Shown one piece after another: positions 26,223-35,269 of a stretch of DNA of 64,000 bases. The position numbers and the translations under genes are program-made. How positions within the stretch are numbered: the stretch's first letter is position 1; each line of letters starts with the position of its first letter. The stretch is from JANQOH01 sp965242575 (GTDB taxonomy: Bacteria; Pseudomonadota; Alphaproteobacteria; UBA7887), in contig OZ251461.1 of assembly GCA_965242575.1 (NCBI GenBank), positions 62,001 through 126,000 of the forward strand, read 5' to 3'. Below the pieces are notes generated by a model. The model was not told where the DNA came from, ran no database searches, and saw only the letters and a program-made list of their open reading frames with translations.

Positions 26223-28277
26223 TCAGCCCCCGCCCGGGAGGCGCGCGGCGCGCGCGCCGGCGAAGGCGCGCGCGCATTGCGCCATGGTCTCCGACGCGCG
26301 CGAAACGGGATCCGTCATGTAGTAGTCGCGGATCTGCGGCGCGAACGGCGCGGGGTCCAGGGGCCCCTCCGCCCCGAACTCCCGCCACGGCGCCGGCGCG
26401 GCCTCGTCGACCGAATCGAAATGCGGGCACAGCGCCGCCATGCGCCGGCGCAGCGCGGGAAGGTCGTCGTAGGGAAGCGGCTTGCCGAGGACGCCGGACA
26501 GCGCGCGCAGGATCGTCCAGTCCTCGCGCGCGGCGCCGGGCGGGAAGACGGCGCGGCGGGCGCGCTGCGGCCGCCCCTCGGTGTTGACGTAGGTTCCCGG
26601 CTTCTCGGTGTAGGCGGCGCCGGGCAGGACGACGTCGGCGCGCGCCGCGCCGCGGTCGCCGTGATGGCCCTGATAGACGACGAAGGCGCCGCCCGCGGCG
26701 TCGAGGTCGATTTCGTCCGCGCCGAGCAGGAACAGCGCGTCGAGTTCGCCGGCGCCGGCCGCGCGGACCATGCCCGCGGCGTCGAGGCCGCCGGCGCCGG
26801 GCGCGAGGCCGAGATCGAGGCCGGCGACGCGCGCCGCGGCGCGGTGCAGCACGTTGAACCCGCGCCAGCCGTCGCGGACCATGCCGCCGCGCTCCGCCGC
26901 GGCGCGGCCGAGCGCGAGCACGGCCTCCCCGTCGGGCCGCGCCAGCGCGCCCATGCCCAGCACGATCATCGGCCGCTCGGCGCGTTCGATGGCGCGGAGC
27001 GCCGCATGCCGGCCGGCGGCGATCTCGGCCAGCGCCGCCGGGCCGTCGCCGAGACGCTCCACCGGATAGCCGAAATCGCCGACCGGGCCGATGGCGGCGG
27101 CGGCGAACCCGCCGGCGCGCCAGCGCTTGCGCAGGCGCTGGTTGACCAGCGGCGCCTCCCAGCGCGGGTCGGCCCCGACGAGCAGGCAGAAATCCGCCTC
27201 CTCGATCCCTGCGATGGTGGTGTTGAAGAGATACGCGCAGCGCGGCGCGGCGGGCAGGCGCGCGCCGTCCTGGCGGCAATCGACGTGCGGCGAGCCGAGC
27301 GCCTCGGCGAGGTCGCGGAGGGCGCACATGGCCTCGGCGTCGCACAGGTCGCCGGCGATGGCGCCGAACCGCCCGCCGGCCAGCCGATCGGCGACGGCGG
27401 CGAGCGCCTCGTCCCAGTCCGCGGGCCGCAGCCTGCCGTCGCCGCCGCGGACGTAGGGGCGGTCGAGCCGCTGGCGGCGCAGGCCGTCGCAGGCGTAGCG
27501 GGTCTTGTCGGCGATCCACTCCTCGTTCACCGCCTCGTTCAGGCGCGGCAGGACCCGCATGACCTGGGCGCCGCGCGAGTCGACGCGGACGTTGCTGCCC
27601 ACCGCGTCGTGCACGTCAACGGTCTCCGTTCCGCGCAGCTCCCACGACCGCGCGGCGAACGCGTGGGGTTTGGAGGTGAGCGCCCCCACCGGGCACAGGT
27701 CGACGACGTTGCCCGACAGTTCGGAGCCGAGCCCGCCTTCGAGGGCCGCGATCTCCATGTCCTCGCCGCGGAAGAGCCCGCCGAGCTCCGGCGCGCCGGC
27801 GACCTCCTCCATGAAGCGGACGCACCGCGTGCAATGGATGCAGCGGGTCATGACCGTCTTGACGAGGGGGCCGAAATCCTTGTCCGCCACGGCGCGCTTG
27901 TTCTCGGCGTAGCGCCCGCGGTCGCGTCCGTAGCCGAGGGCCTGGTCCTGGAGGTCGCATTCGCCGCCCTGGTCGCAGACCGGGCAATCGAGCGGGTGGT
28001 TGATGAGCAGGAATTCCATCGCGCCCTCGCGCGCCCGGCGCACGAGCGGGGTGTCGGTGCGGATCGCCATGCCGTCCGCCGCCGGCATGGCGCAGGAGGC
28101 GATGGGCTTCGGCGAACGCTCCATCTCGACCAGGCACATGCGGCAATTGCCGGCGATGGACAGGCGCTCGTGGTAGCAGAACCGGGGGATCTCGCGCCCC
28201 GCCGCCTCGCATGCCTGCAACACGGTGGCCCCGGGCGCGACGGCGACCTCCCGGCCGTCGACGGTCAGCGTCGGCAT
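26223..28277 (-). CDS. nuoG: NADH-quinone oxidoreductase subunit G
   Basis: NuoG is the large iron-sulfur subunit of the hydrophilic arm. The 684-residue protein starts with a 2Fe-2S ferredoxin domain (CEAAGREIPRFCYHE, GNCRMCLVE). A His-ligated 4Fe-4S segment (LDCPVCDQGGECDLQ) and a further 4Fe-4S set (RCIHCTRCVRF) follow. A long molybdopterin-oxidoreductase-like domain, catalytically silent in complex I, fills the rest. Length is normal for alphaproteobacteria. Confidence 0.95.
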   Translation of the reverse strand: MPTLTVDGREVAVAPGATVLQACEAAGREIPRFCYHERLSIAGNCRMCLVEMERSPKPIASCAMPAADGMAIRTDTPLVRRAREGAMEFLLINHPLDCPVCDQGGECDLQDQALGYGRDRGRYAENKRAVADKDFGPLVKTVMTRCIHCTRCVRFMEEVAGAPELGGLFRGEDMEIAALEGGLGSELSGNVVDLCPVGALTSKPHAFAARSWELRGTETVDVHDAVGSNVRVDSRGAQVMRVLPRLNEAVNEEWIADKTRYACDGLRRQRLDRPYVRGGDGRLRPADWDEALAAVADRLAGGRFGAIAGDLCDAEAMCALRDLAEALGSPHVDCRQDGARLPAAPRCAYLFNTTIAGIEEADFCLLVGADPRWEAPLVNQRLRKRWRAGGFAAAAIGPVGDFGYPVERLGDGPAALAEIAAGRHAALRAIERAERPMIVLGMGALARPDGEAVLALGRAAAERGGMVRDGWRGFNVLHRAAARVAGLDLGLAPGAGGLDAAGMVRAAGAGELDALFLLGADEIDLDAAGGAFVVYQGHHGDRGAARADVVLPGAAYTEKPGTYVNTEGRPQRARRAVFPPGAAREDWTILRALSGVLGKPLPYDDLPALRRRMAALCPHFDSVDEAAPAPWREFGAEGPLDPAPFAPQIRDYYMTDPVSRASETMAQCARAFAGARAARLPGGG

Positions 28278-28287
28278 GGCCCGCCTC

Positions 28288-29565
28288 TCACGCCGCGCGC
28301 TTCTTGCGGTCGAGGATGCGGCGTTCGAGCTCGCCGCGGAAATGCCGGATCAGGCCCTGGACCGGCCATGCGGCGGCGTCGCCCAGGGCGCAGATCGTAT
28401 GCCCCTCGACCTGCCGGCTGACCTCCTCGAGCAGGTCGATGTCCTCGATCTCGGCGCGGCCGTCGACCAGGCGCTCCATCGTCCGCCACATCCAGCCGGC
28501 GCCCTCGCGGCACGGCGTGCACTGCCCGCAACTCTCGTGCTTGTAGAAATGCGACAGGCGCGCGATGGCGGCGACGATGTCGGTCGAGCGGTCCATGACG
28601 ATCACCGCCGCGGTGCCCAGGCCGGAGCCGGCTGCGCGCAAGGCGTCGAAATCCATCGCCTGTTCGTCGCAAACCTCCTTCGGCAGGCAGGGGACCGACG
28701 ACCCGCCGGGGATGACCGCCAGAAGGTTGTCCCATCCGCCGCGCACGCCGCCGGCATGGCGCTCGATCAGTTCGCGCAGCGGGATTCCCATCGCCTCCTC
28801 GACGTTGCACGGCGCCTCGACGTGGCCGGAGATGCAGAACAATTTGGTCCCCGTGTTGTTCTCTCGCCCGATGCCGGCGAACCAGGGCGCGCCGCGCCGC
28901 AGGATGGTCGGGACGACGGCGATGGTCTCGACGTTGTTGACCGTCGTCGGGCAGCCGTAGAGGCCGACGGCGGCGGGGAACGGCGGCTTGAGGCGGGGCT
29001 GGCCCTTCCGGCCCTCCAGGCTTTCGAGCAGGGCGGTCTCCTCGCCGCAGATATAGGCGCCGGCGCCGCGGTGGAGGATCACGTCGAAGCGGACCCCCGC
29101 CCCGGCGGCGTTCGCGCCGAGCAGGCCGGCGTCGTAAGCCTCGGCGACGGCGCGCTCCAGCGCCGCGGCCTCGTTGCGGAACTCGCCACGAACGTAGACG
29201 TAGGCCGCCTCCGCGCCGATGGCGAAGCCGGCGAGCAGGCAGCCCTCGACCAGTTTGTGCGGCTCGTGGCGGAGGATGTCGCGGTCCTTGCAGGTGCCGG
29301 GTTCGCTCTCGTCCGCGTTGACCACCAGGTAGGACGGCCGGCCGTCGGATTCCTTCGGCATGAAGGACCATTTGAGCGCCGTGGGGAACCCCGCCCCGCC
29401 GCGCCCGCGCAAGCCGGAATTGCGGACCTCCTCGAGGATGGCGGCGCGCCCGCGCGCGATCAGGCCGCGCGTCCCGTCCCAATCGCCCCGCCGGCGCGCG
29501 GATCGGAGGTCGGCGCCGGCGGCGCCGTAAAGGTCGGGAAATATGCGATCCCGGTCGGCTAGCAT
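28288..29565 (-). CDS. nuoF: NADH-quinone oxidoreductase subunit F
   Basis: NuoF binds NADH, FMN and cluster N3, so electrons enter complex I here. The 425-residue protein has the nucleotide/FMN glycine-rich segments GLRGRGGAGFPTALKW and NADESEPGTCKDRD, then GAGAYICGEETALLESLEG. The 4Fe-4S ligands are in ESCGQCTPCREG plus a distal Cys in GHTICALGDAAAWP. The first 7 bases overlap the 3' end of nuoE. Confidence 0.96.
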   Translation of the reverse strand: MLADRDRIFPDLYGAAGADLRSARRRGDWDGTRGLIARGRAAILEEVRNSGLRGRGGAGFPTALKWSFMPKESDGRPSYLVVNADESEPGTCKDRDILRHEPHKLVEGCLLAGFAIGAEAAYVYVRGEFRNEAAALERAVAEAYDAGLLGANAAGAGVRFDVILHRGAGAYICGEETALLESLEGRKGQPRLKPPFPAAVGLYGCPTTVNNVETIAVVPTILRRGAPWFAGIGRENNTGTKLFCISGHVEAPCNVEEAMGIPLRELIERHAGGVRGGWDNLLAVIPGGSSVPCLPKEVCDEQAMDFDALRAAGSGLGTAAVIVMDRSTDIVAAIARLSHFYKHESCGQCTPCREGAGWMWRTMERLVDGRAEIEDIDLLEEVSRQVEGHTICALGDAAAWPVQGLIRHFRGELERRILDRKKRAA

Positions 29566-30179
29566 CGGGCGCTCCGCTCCGCGGGCGGCGCCGCCGGGCC
29601 GCCGACCGGGGCCGAGGCGCGGCGCCCGGCGAGCTGCGAACCCGCCCTCGGCGCCTCCCCGCTCCGCAGCGCGGCGAGGACGCGGGTTATCGAATCCGGG
29701 TCCAGGTCCTCGTAGAAGTCGTCGCCGATCTGCGCCACCGGCGCGTTGACGCAGGCGCCGAGGCACTCGACCTCCGCCAGGGTGAACAGGCCGTCCCCGG
29801 TGGTCTCGCCGGGCTCGATCCCGAGTTCGCGGCGGCAGGCGTCGCGCACCGCGTCGGAGCCGCGCAGCCAGCACGGCGTGGTGCGGCACAGTTGCACGAA
29901 ATGCCGGCCCACCGGGGCGAGATTGAACATCGTGTAGAAGGTGGCGACCTCGAAGACGCGGATCTCCGGCGTCCGCAGGAAGCCGGCCACGGCGCGGAGC
30001 GCCGCCTTGGGCAGCCAGCCGCCGTTGGCGCGCTGGACGAGATCGAGGACCGGGAGCACGGCGCTCCGCTCCCGCCCGGCGGGGTAGCGGGCGACGATCC
30101 GCCGCGCCTCGGCGAGGGTGTTCGCGTCGAGCGCGAAGGACGCGGGCTGAAGCTCGTCCGGGGCGAAGGCGCGCTTCAC
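29559..30179 (-). CDS. nuoE: NADH-quinone oxidoreductase subunit E
   Basis: NuoE is the 24-kDa-type thioredoxin-fold subunit with 2Fe-2S cluster N1a. The 206-residue protein has the cluster ligands in CRTTPC and CLGACVNAP. FEVATFYTMFNLAPVGRHF matches the fold core. The last 35 residues are Pro/Ala-rich and probably disordered. The GTG at 30179 overlaps the nuoD stop and gives the standard N-terminus. Confidence 0.95.
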   Translation of the reverse strand: MKRAFAPDELQPASFALDANTLAEARRIVARYPAGRERSAVLPVLDLVQRANGGWLPKAALRAVAGFLRTPEIRVFEVATFYTMFNLAPVGRHFVQLCRTTPCWLRGSDAVRDACRRELGIEPGETTGDGLFTLAEVECLGACVNAPVAQIGDDFYEDLDPDSITRVLAALRSGEAPRAGSQLAGRRASAPVGGPAAPPAERSARC

Positions 30180-31354
30180 CGGTCGATCTCCCCGAAAACG
30201 ATGTCGAGCGTCGCGATGCACGCGACGAGGTCCGCGAGTTGGTGGCCGCGCGTCATCGCCTCGATGCCTTGCAGGTGCGGGAAGCCCGGCGCGCGGATCT
30301 TGCAGCGGTAGGGGCGGTTGGAGCCGTCCGCGACCAGATAGACGCCGAATTCGCCCTTCGGCGCCTCGACGGCGGTGTAGGTCTCGCCCGCCGGCACGCG
30401 GTAGCCCTCCGTATAGAGCTTGAAGTGGTGGATCAAGGCCTCCATCGACCGCTTCATGTCCTCCCGTGGGGGCGGCGAGATCTTGTCGTTCTCCACCGTC
30501 ACCGGGCCGTCCGGCATGGCGTCGAGGCACTGCGCGACGATGCGCAGGCTCTGGCGCATTTCCTCCATGCGCAGGAGGTAGCGGTCGTAGCAGTCGCCGT
30601 TCCTGCCCACCGGCACGTCGAAGTCCATGCGGTCGTAAACGGCGTAGGGCTGCGCCTTGCGCAGGTCCCATGCGAGGCCGGTCGAGCGCAGCACCGGGCC
30701 CGAGAAGCCCCAGTCGATCGCCTGTTCGGGCGTCACCGCGCCGATATCGACGTTGCGCTGCTTCCAGATGCGGTTCTCGGTGAGCAGCCCCTCGACGTCG
30801 TCGAGGACGCGGGGGAAGCGCTCGGCCCACGCGGCGATGTCGTCGGCGAGCCCGTCGGGCAGGTCGCGATGGACTCCGCCGGGCCGCACATAGGCCGCAT
30901 GCATCCTGGCGCCGGAGACGCGTTCGTAGAACTCCAGCAGCGCCTCGCGCTCCTCGAACAGCCACAGGAACGGGGTGGTGGCGCCGATGTCGAGGCCGTT
31001 CGCCGCGACCTGGAGGCAGTGGTTGAGGATCCGCGTGATCTCGTCGAACAGCACGCGGATGTATTGCGCGCGCGGCGGCGCCTCGACGCCGAGAAGCTTC
31101 TCCACCGCCAAGCTGTAGCAATGCTCCTGGTTCATCATCGAGACGTAGTCGAGGCGGTCGAAATAGGGCAGCGCCTGAAGGTAGGTCTTGTGTTCTATGA
31201 GCTTCTCGGTGCCGCGGTGGAGCAGCCCGATATGCGGGTCGGCGCGCTCGACCACCTCGCCGTCCATCTCCAGCACCAGCCGCAGGACGCCGTGCGCGGC
31301 GGGGTGCTGCGGGCCGAAATTGAAGGTGAAGTTACGGATTTGGGTTTCGCTCAT
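30176..31354 (-). CDS. nuoD: NADH-quinone oxidoreductase subunit D
   Basis: NuoD is the 49-kDa-type subunit that forms the quinone site with NuoB and is related to the large subunit of NiFe hydrogenases. The 392-residue protein has FNFGPQHPAAHGVLRLVLE with the quinone-contacting His. HIGLLHRGTEKLIEHKTY and the C-terminal VFGEIDR are also diagnostic. It overlaps nuoC and nuoE by 4 bases each. Confidence 0.96.
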   Translation of the reverse strand: MSETQIRNFTFNFGPQHPAAHGVLRLVLEMDGEVVERADPHIGLLHRGTEKLIEHKTYLQALPYFDRLDYVSMMNQEHCYSLAVEKLLGVEAPPRAQYIRVLFDEITRILNHCLQVAANGLDIGATTPFLWLFEEREALLEFYERVSGARMHAAYVRPGGVHRDLPDGLADDIAAWAERFPRVLDDVEGLLTENRIWKQRNVDIGAVTPEQAIDWGFSGPVLRSTGLAWDLRKAQPYAVYDRMDFDVPVGRNGDCYDRYLLRMEEMRQSLRIVAQCLDAMPDGPVTVENDKISPPPREDMKRSMEALIHHFKLYTEGYRVPAGETYTAVEAPKGEFGVYLVADGSNRPYRCKIRAPGFPHLQGIEAMTRGHQLADLVACIATLDIVFGEIDR

Positions 31355-31959
31355 CGCTCCGCCCCGCCGCCGCCGCCGCTCCGCGAGACCAGGTCGGCGC
31401 CCTCCCACGGGCTCATGAAGTCGAAGCGGCGGAACTCTTGGGTCAGCGACACGGGTTCGTACACCACGCGCTTCTCGTCCTCGTCGTAGCGCGCCTCGAC
31501 GTGGCCGGTCAGCGGGAAGTCCTTGCGCAGCGGGTGGCCGTCGAACCCGTAATCGGTGAGCAGGCGGCGCAGGTCCGGGTGGCCGGCGAACAACAGGCCG
31601 AACATGTCCCACGCCTCGCGCTCGTACCAGCCGGCGGCGCCGAACACGGCGCAGGCGGACGGGACCGGGACGTCGTCGCCGGTGCGCAATTTCACGCGCG
31701 CGCGCTGGTTCCGCTCATGGCTGAGCAGGTGATAGACGACGTCGAAGCGCGGTTGGCGGCCGGGCCAGTCGACCGCGCACAGGTCGACGAGCTGGCGGAA
31801 GCGGCACTCCGGGTCGTCGCGGAGGAACGCGAGCAGCCGGATCAGCCCGTCGCGCGCGGCGACGAAGGCGATCTCGCCCCGGGCGATCTCCGGCGCCTCG
31901 GCGAGGCCAGGCCCGCGTTGGGCGACGTATTCGCCGAGCTCGCCCAGCACCGGGTCCAT
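31351..31959 (-). CDS. nuoC: NADH-quinone oxidoreductase subunit C
   Basis: NuoC is the 30-kDa-type structural subunit of the hydrophilic arm. The 202-residue protein has FDVVYHLLSHERNQRARVK, the 30-kDa signature EREAWDMFGLLFAGHPDLRR, and GFDGHPLRKDFPLTG. A GTG three codons upstream is an alternative start. The separate nuoC and nuoD genes are the ancestral arrangement, unlike the E. coli fusion. Confidence 0.94.
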   Translation of the reverse strand: MDPVLGELGEYVAQRGPGLAEAPEIARGEIAFVAARDGLIRLLAFLRDDPECRFRQLVDLCAVDWPGRQPRFDVVYHLLSHERNQRARVKLRTGDDVPVPSACAVFGAAGWYEREAWDMFGLLFAGHPDLRRLLTDYGFDGHPLRKDFPLTGHVEARYDEDEKRVVYEPVSLTQEFRRFDFMSPWEGADLVSRSGGGGGAER

Positions 31960-31990
31960 GCGCTCCACCGGTCCGGCCCCGCCGCGCCGC

Positions 31991-32497
31991 TCAGCGGACC
32001 GGGGCGCCGGCGCGGCGGATCTTCCGCTGCAGCTGGAGGATGCCGTAGAGGAGCGCCTCGGCCGTCGGCGGGCAGCCGGGGACGTAGACGTCCACCGGGA
32101 CGATCCGGTCGCACCCGCGCACCACGGAATAGGAGTAGTGGTAGTAGCCGCCGCCATTGGCGCAACTGCCCATCGAGATCACGTAGCGCGGCTCGGGCAT
32201 CTGGTCGTACACCTTGCGCAGCGCGGGCGCCATCTTGTTGGTCAGCGTGCCGGCGACGATCATCACGTCCGACTGCCGCGGGCTCGGCCGGAAGAGGACG
32301 CCGAAGCGATCCAGGTCGTAGCGGCTGGCGCCGCTGTGCATCATCTCGACGGCGCAGCAGGCGAGGCCGAAGCTCATCGGCCACATCGACCCGCCGCGCG
32401 CCCAATTCGCCAGTTTCTCGAACTGGGTGACGACGAACCCCTTGTCCGCCACTTGCTCCGCCAGCTCCCGCATCGGCGCGGCCTCGCTCACTCCCAT
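31991..32497 (-). CDS. nuoB: NADH-quinone oxidoreductase subunit B
   Basis: NuoB holds the terminal cluster N2 that reduces quinone. The 168-residue protein has the tandem cysteines in FGLACCAVEMM, then GSCANGGGYY and VYVPGCPPTAEALLYG, which complete the four-Cys ligand set. It overlaps the nuoA stop by 10 bases (32488-32497), and nuoC starts 32 bases downstream. Confidence 0.96.
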   Translation of the reverse strand: MGVSEAAPMRELAEQVADKGFVVTQFEKLANWARGGSMWPMSFGLACCAVEMMHSGASRYDLDRFGVLFRPSPRQSDVMIVAGTLTNKMAPALRKVYDQMPEPRYVISMGSCANGGGYYHYSYSVVRGCDRIVPVDVYVPGCPPTAEALLYGILQLQRKIRRAGAPVR

Positions 32498-32844
32498 TCG
32501 AGCGCTCCCTTGCGCCATTCGTACACGAAGCCGATGGTCAGCAGGCCGAGAAAGATCATCATCGACCAGAAGCCGAAGCTCCCCGTCGCGTCGAGCGTGA
32601 CGGCCCAGGGGAACAGGAACGCGACCTCCAGGTCGAAGACGACGAACAGGATGGCGACCAGGTAGAAGCGCACGTCGAACCGCCCGCGCGCGTCGTCGAA
32701 CGGCTCGAACCCGCATTCGTAGGCGGACAGTTTCTCGGCGTCCGGCCGCTGGCGGGCGACGATCCACGACGCGGCGACGGCGAGCAGCGCCATCCCGGCG
32801 GCGACGCCGAAGAACATCAGAATCGGCAGATATTCAGCGAGCAT
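32488..32844 (-). CDS. nuoA: NADH-quinone oxidoreductase subunit A
   Basis: NuoA is a three-helix membrane subunit near the quinone cavity. The 118-residue protein has the loop YECGFEPFDDARGRFDVRFY, containing the conserved Cys, and the acidic second helix VVFDLEVAFLFPWAV. It is the first gene of the complete nuoABCDEFGHIJKLMN operon. It lies 38 bases downstream of tRNA-Asp on the same strand. Confidence 0.95.
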   Translation of the reverse strand: MLAEYLPILMFFGVAAGMALLAVAASWIVARQRPDAEKLSAYECGFEPFDDARGRFDVRFYLVAILFVVFDLEVAFLFPWAVTLDATGSFGFWSMMIFLGLLTIGFVYEWRKGALEWE

Positions 32845-32882
32845 CCCGCGCGCCTCGCAGACCGGCCCCGATTGCGGGGGGA

Positions 32883-32959
32883 TGGCGGGAGCGACGGGAC
32901 TCGAACCCGCGGCCTCTGGCGTGACAGGCCAGCGCTCTAACCAACTGAGCTACGCCCCC
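32883..32959 (-). tRNA. tRNA-Asp (GTC)
   Basis: The 77-base cloverleaf has acceptor GGGGGCG pairing with CGCTCCC, discriminator G and an encoded CCA. The D-arm contains AGCTCAGTTGGTTAGAGC. The anticodon arm is CTGGC-CTGTCAC-GCCAG with anticodon GTC, and the T-arm is CGGGTTCGAGTCCCG. It sits 35 bases after the hisS stop and 38 bases before nuoA, all in one direction. Confidence 0.97.
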
Positions 32960-32994
32960 GCGAACCGCCCCTCTACGCGACCGCCCCGCCGCTG

Positions 32995-34377
32995 TCAAGG
33001 AAGCGGCCGAACCTCCGCCAGGCGGCGCAGGCGCGCCGCCAGCTCGCCTCGCGGCGCGGCGGTCTGCGCCCCGCTCTCCAGGTCCTTCAGCGCGACCGCG
33101 CCGGCGGCGCGCTCGTCGGGGCCCTCGACGACGGCGAAACGGCAGCCGCGCTCGGCGGCGGAGCGGAACTGGCGGGAGAGCTTGCCGCCCGTCAGATCGA
33201 CCTCGGCGGCGACGCCGGCGGCGCGGATCTCCGCCGCCAGATCGAGCGCGCGGCCGGCGGCGGCCTCGTCCCAGACGGTCACATAGGCGCGCGGCTCCGC
33301 CGCGCCGCCGTCCCCGTCGAGCAGCTCCATGACGCGCTCGATCCCGAGCGACCCGCCGCAGACGGGCACGGATCTCTTCAGGAACATGCCGCAGAGCTCG
33401 TCGTAACGCCCGCCGCCGGCGATGGAGCCGCCGGCGCCCTCGGCCGCGAATTCGAAGATCGGCCCCGTATAGTAGTCGAGGCCGCGCGCCAGGGCCGGAT
33501 CGAAAACGATTCGCGCGCCGCCGGGCAGGCGCGGCGCGGCGGCGTCCAGCACCGCGTCGATCTCGGCGAGGCCCGCCGCGCCCTCCGCCGTCGCGGCGAG
33601 GCGCCGGCGCGCGACCGCCGCGAAACCGGGGCCACTGAGTTTCCAGCGCCGCGCGGCTTCCGGGGGGGAGTTCTGCCGAGCGTCCTTCCCCCGCCAGATG
33701 TCCTCGCACAACGCGTCAATCGCGGCTTGCGCGATTCCGCGTTCGGCGAGTTCTTTGGCCACCCCGAGGCGGCCGATCTTGTCCAATTTGTCGAGCGCCG
33801 TCAGCGCGCCGGCGCGGGCCGCACGGGGAATTCCGTAGGAGTCCATCAGCGCCCGCAGCGCCGCGCGGGAGTTGAGGCGAACGACGGCCCCGCCGATTCC
33901 GAGCGCCGCGAGCGCCGCCGCCAGGGTGAGGATGACGTCGGCGTCGGCGCGCCGCGAGGCGGCGCCGAAGACGTCGACGTCGCATTGCATGAACTCGCGG
34001 AAGCGCCCGCGGCCCGGCCGCTCGCCGCGCCAGACCGGGCCGATCTGGTAGCGTTTGAAGACGCGGGGCAATTCGCCGCGCCGGCGCGCGTAGAGGCGCA
34101 CGGCCGGCACGGTGAGGTCGTAACGCAGCGCGAGGTCCGCCTCGCCCGACGCCGCCCCGGCGCCGCGCTTGAGGATCTTGAAGACGAGCTTGTCGCCCTC
34201 CTCGCCGTATTTTCCCGACAGCACCTCCAGGCGCTCGAACGCCGGGGTCTCCAGCGGCTCGAACCCGTGCAGGGCGAAGGTCCGCTTGACGCGGGCCACC
34301 GCCTCCTCGCGCCGGCGGACCTCGCGCGGCAGGAAGTCCCGCGTCCCCGACGGCGGGCCGGGCGCGGCGGCGCTCAT
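32995..34377 (-). CDS. hisS: Histidyl-tRNA synthetase
   Basis: HisS charges tRNA-His. The 460-residue protein is a class II synthetase with GTRDFLPREVRRREE at the N-terminus. Motif 2 lies in FKRYQIGPVWRGERP and RFREFMQCDVDVFG, and the histidine-specific ALARGLDYYTGPIFEF follows. A C-terminal anticodon-binding domain begins near AYVTVWDEAAAGRAL. Its ATG overlaps the stop of the PIN-toxin gene (ATGA), an unusual coupling of an essential gene to a toxin gene. Confidence 0.95.
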   Translation of the reverse strand: MSAAAPGPPSGTRDFLPREVRRREEAVARVKRTFALHGFEPLETPAFERLEVLSGKYGEEGDKLVFKILKRGAGAASGEADLALRYDLTVPAVRLYARRRGELPRVFKRYQIGPVWRGERPGRGRFREFMQCDVDVFGAASRRADADVILTLAAALAALGIGGAVVRLNSRAALRALMDSYGIPRAARAGALTALDKLDKIGRLGVAKELAERGIAQAAIDALCEDIWRGKDARQNSPPEAARRWKLSGPGFAAVARRRLAATAEGAAGLAEIDAVLDAAAPRLPGGARIVFDPALARGLDYYTGPIFEFAAEGAGGSIAGGGRYDELCGMFLKRSVPVCGGSLGIERVMELLDGDGGAAEPRAYVTVWDEAAAGRALDLAAEIRAAGVAAEVDLTGGKLSRQFRSAAERGCRFAVVEGPDERAAGAVALKDLESGAQTAAPRGELAARLRRLAEVRPLP

Positions 34378-34754
34378 CGGATCGTTCTCACTTCGACGTC
34401 GAGATCGAGTTCCGACCATGCGCGGTCGGCGGTGAGCGCCGGGCGGTCCAGCGCCGCGGCGAGGGCGAGGCAGGCGCGGTCGCCGAGCGACAGCCCGCGC
34501 CGGCGGGTCCGCCGGCGGAGCAGTCCCGCGCGGCGGGCCTGCGCCGCGTCCACCGGGTGGACGGCGAGCGGCAGTCCGTCGACGATGCCGAGCGCGTCGG
34601 CGTCGCCGTAGCCCGAGTCGACGAGTTTCGCGAGGACCTCGGAGAAATTCACGGCGCTTATCGCTCCGTCGTCCAGCGAGGCCCGGACCTCGGCCGCCCC
34701 CGTCTCGCCGCCGATCATCGCGAGGACCGCCGAGGCGTCGAATACGAAACTCAT
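34374..34754 (-). CDS. PIN-domain toxin-like ribonuclease (VapC type)
   Basis: VapC-type PIN proteins are magnesium-dependent RNases, many of which cut tRNA or rRNA. The 126-residue protein has all four expected acidic residues: Asp6 (FDASAV), Glu39 (NFSEVL), Asp92 (LSLGDRACLALA) and Asp110 (LTADRAW). It overlaps the upstream AbrB-type gene by 4 bases (ATGA), the usual antitoxin-toxin layout, and also overlaps the start of hisS by 4 bases. Nothing suggests inactivation. The RNA target is unknown. Confidence 0.85.
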   Translation of the reverse strand: MSFVFDASAVLAMIGGETGAAEVRASLDDGAISAVNFSEVLAKLVDSGYGDADALGIVDGLPLAVHPVDAAQARRAGLLRRRTRRRGLSLGDRACLALAAALDRPALTADRAWSELDLDVEVRTIR

Positions 34755-35239
34755 TCGCCGTCTTCGCGGCGCGCCTCGGCGCGGCGTTCGGCTATCAGTT
34801 CGTCGACCGGCGAAACGCCCTCGGCCGCCTTTTTCCGCACCATGCGCCGCATTTTCAGGATCGCCGCCAACGGCGAAAGCACGCGCAACTCGCCGTCGAC
34901 GACGCGCGCCGTGAGCTGGCCGCTTTCGTCGATCGCCATCGCCGCCCGCATTTCGGCCGGGATCACGAACCGTCCGTCGTCGCCGACGCGCAGCTTCTGC
35001 GATTCCACCTCGCCGAGCTCCTCGCTCCCCGGCCGCGGGCGCGCGGCCTTGGACTTCAGCGGCCCCCGCTTCAGCGCGGACCGCACGTAACTGTCGTCCA
35101 GGCCGAGAAACCTGGCTATGTCGGCGGGCGCGCACCCCGCCGCGTGGAGAGCGCGTATCTTCTCCGGCGCCGTCGGCTCCCTGTCGGCGGAAGGCAGCCC
35201 CTTTATGGCGGATTGCATCTCCGCGAACCCGAGATTCAT
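34751..35239 (-). CDS. AbrB/MazE-like antitoxin with N-terminal helix-turn-helix
   Basis: This 162-residue protein has an N-terminal helix-turn-helix-like region (AGCAPADIARFLGLDDSYVR). From about residue 85 it has a swapped-hairpin AbrB domain (LRVGDDGRFVIPAEMRAAM). The charged C-terminal helix (KMRRMVRKKAAEGVSPVDEL) is a likely toxin-binding segment. Its overlap with the PIN gene supports an antitoxin role. It probably autoregulates through the inverted repeat in its promoter. Confidence 0.8.
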   Translation of the reverse strand: MNLGFAEMQSAIKGLPSADREPTAPEKIRALHAAGCAPADIARFLGLDDSYVRSALKRGPLKSKAARPRPGSEELGEVESQKLRVGDDGRFVIPAEMRAAMAIDESGQLTARVVDGELRVLSPLAAILKMRRMVRKKAAEGVSPVDELIAERRAEARREDGE

Positions 35240-35269
35240 GTCGGCCTCCGTTCTCCGTCCGGGAATGGC

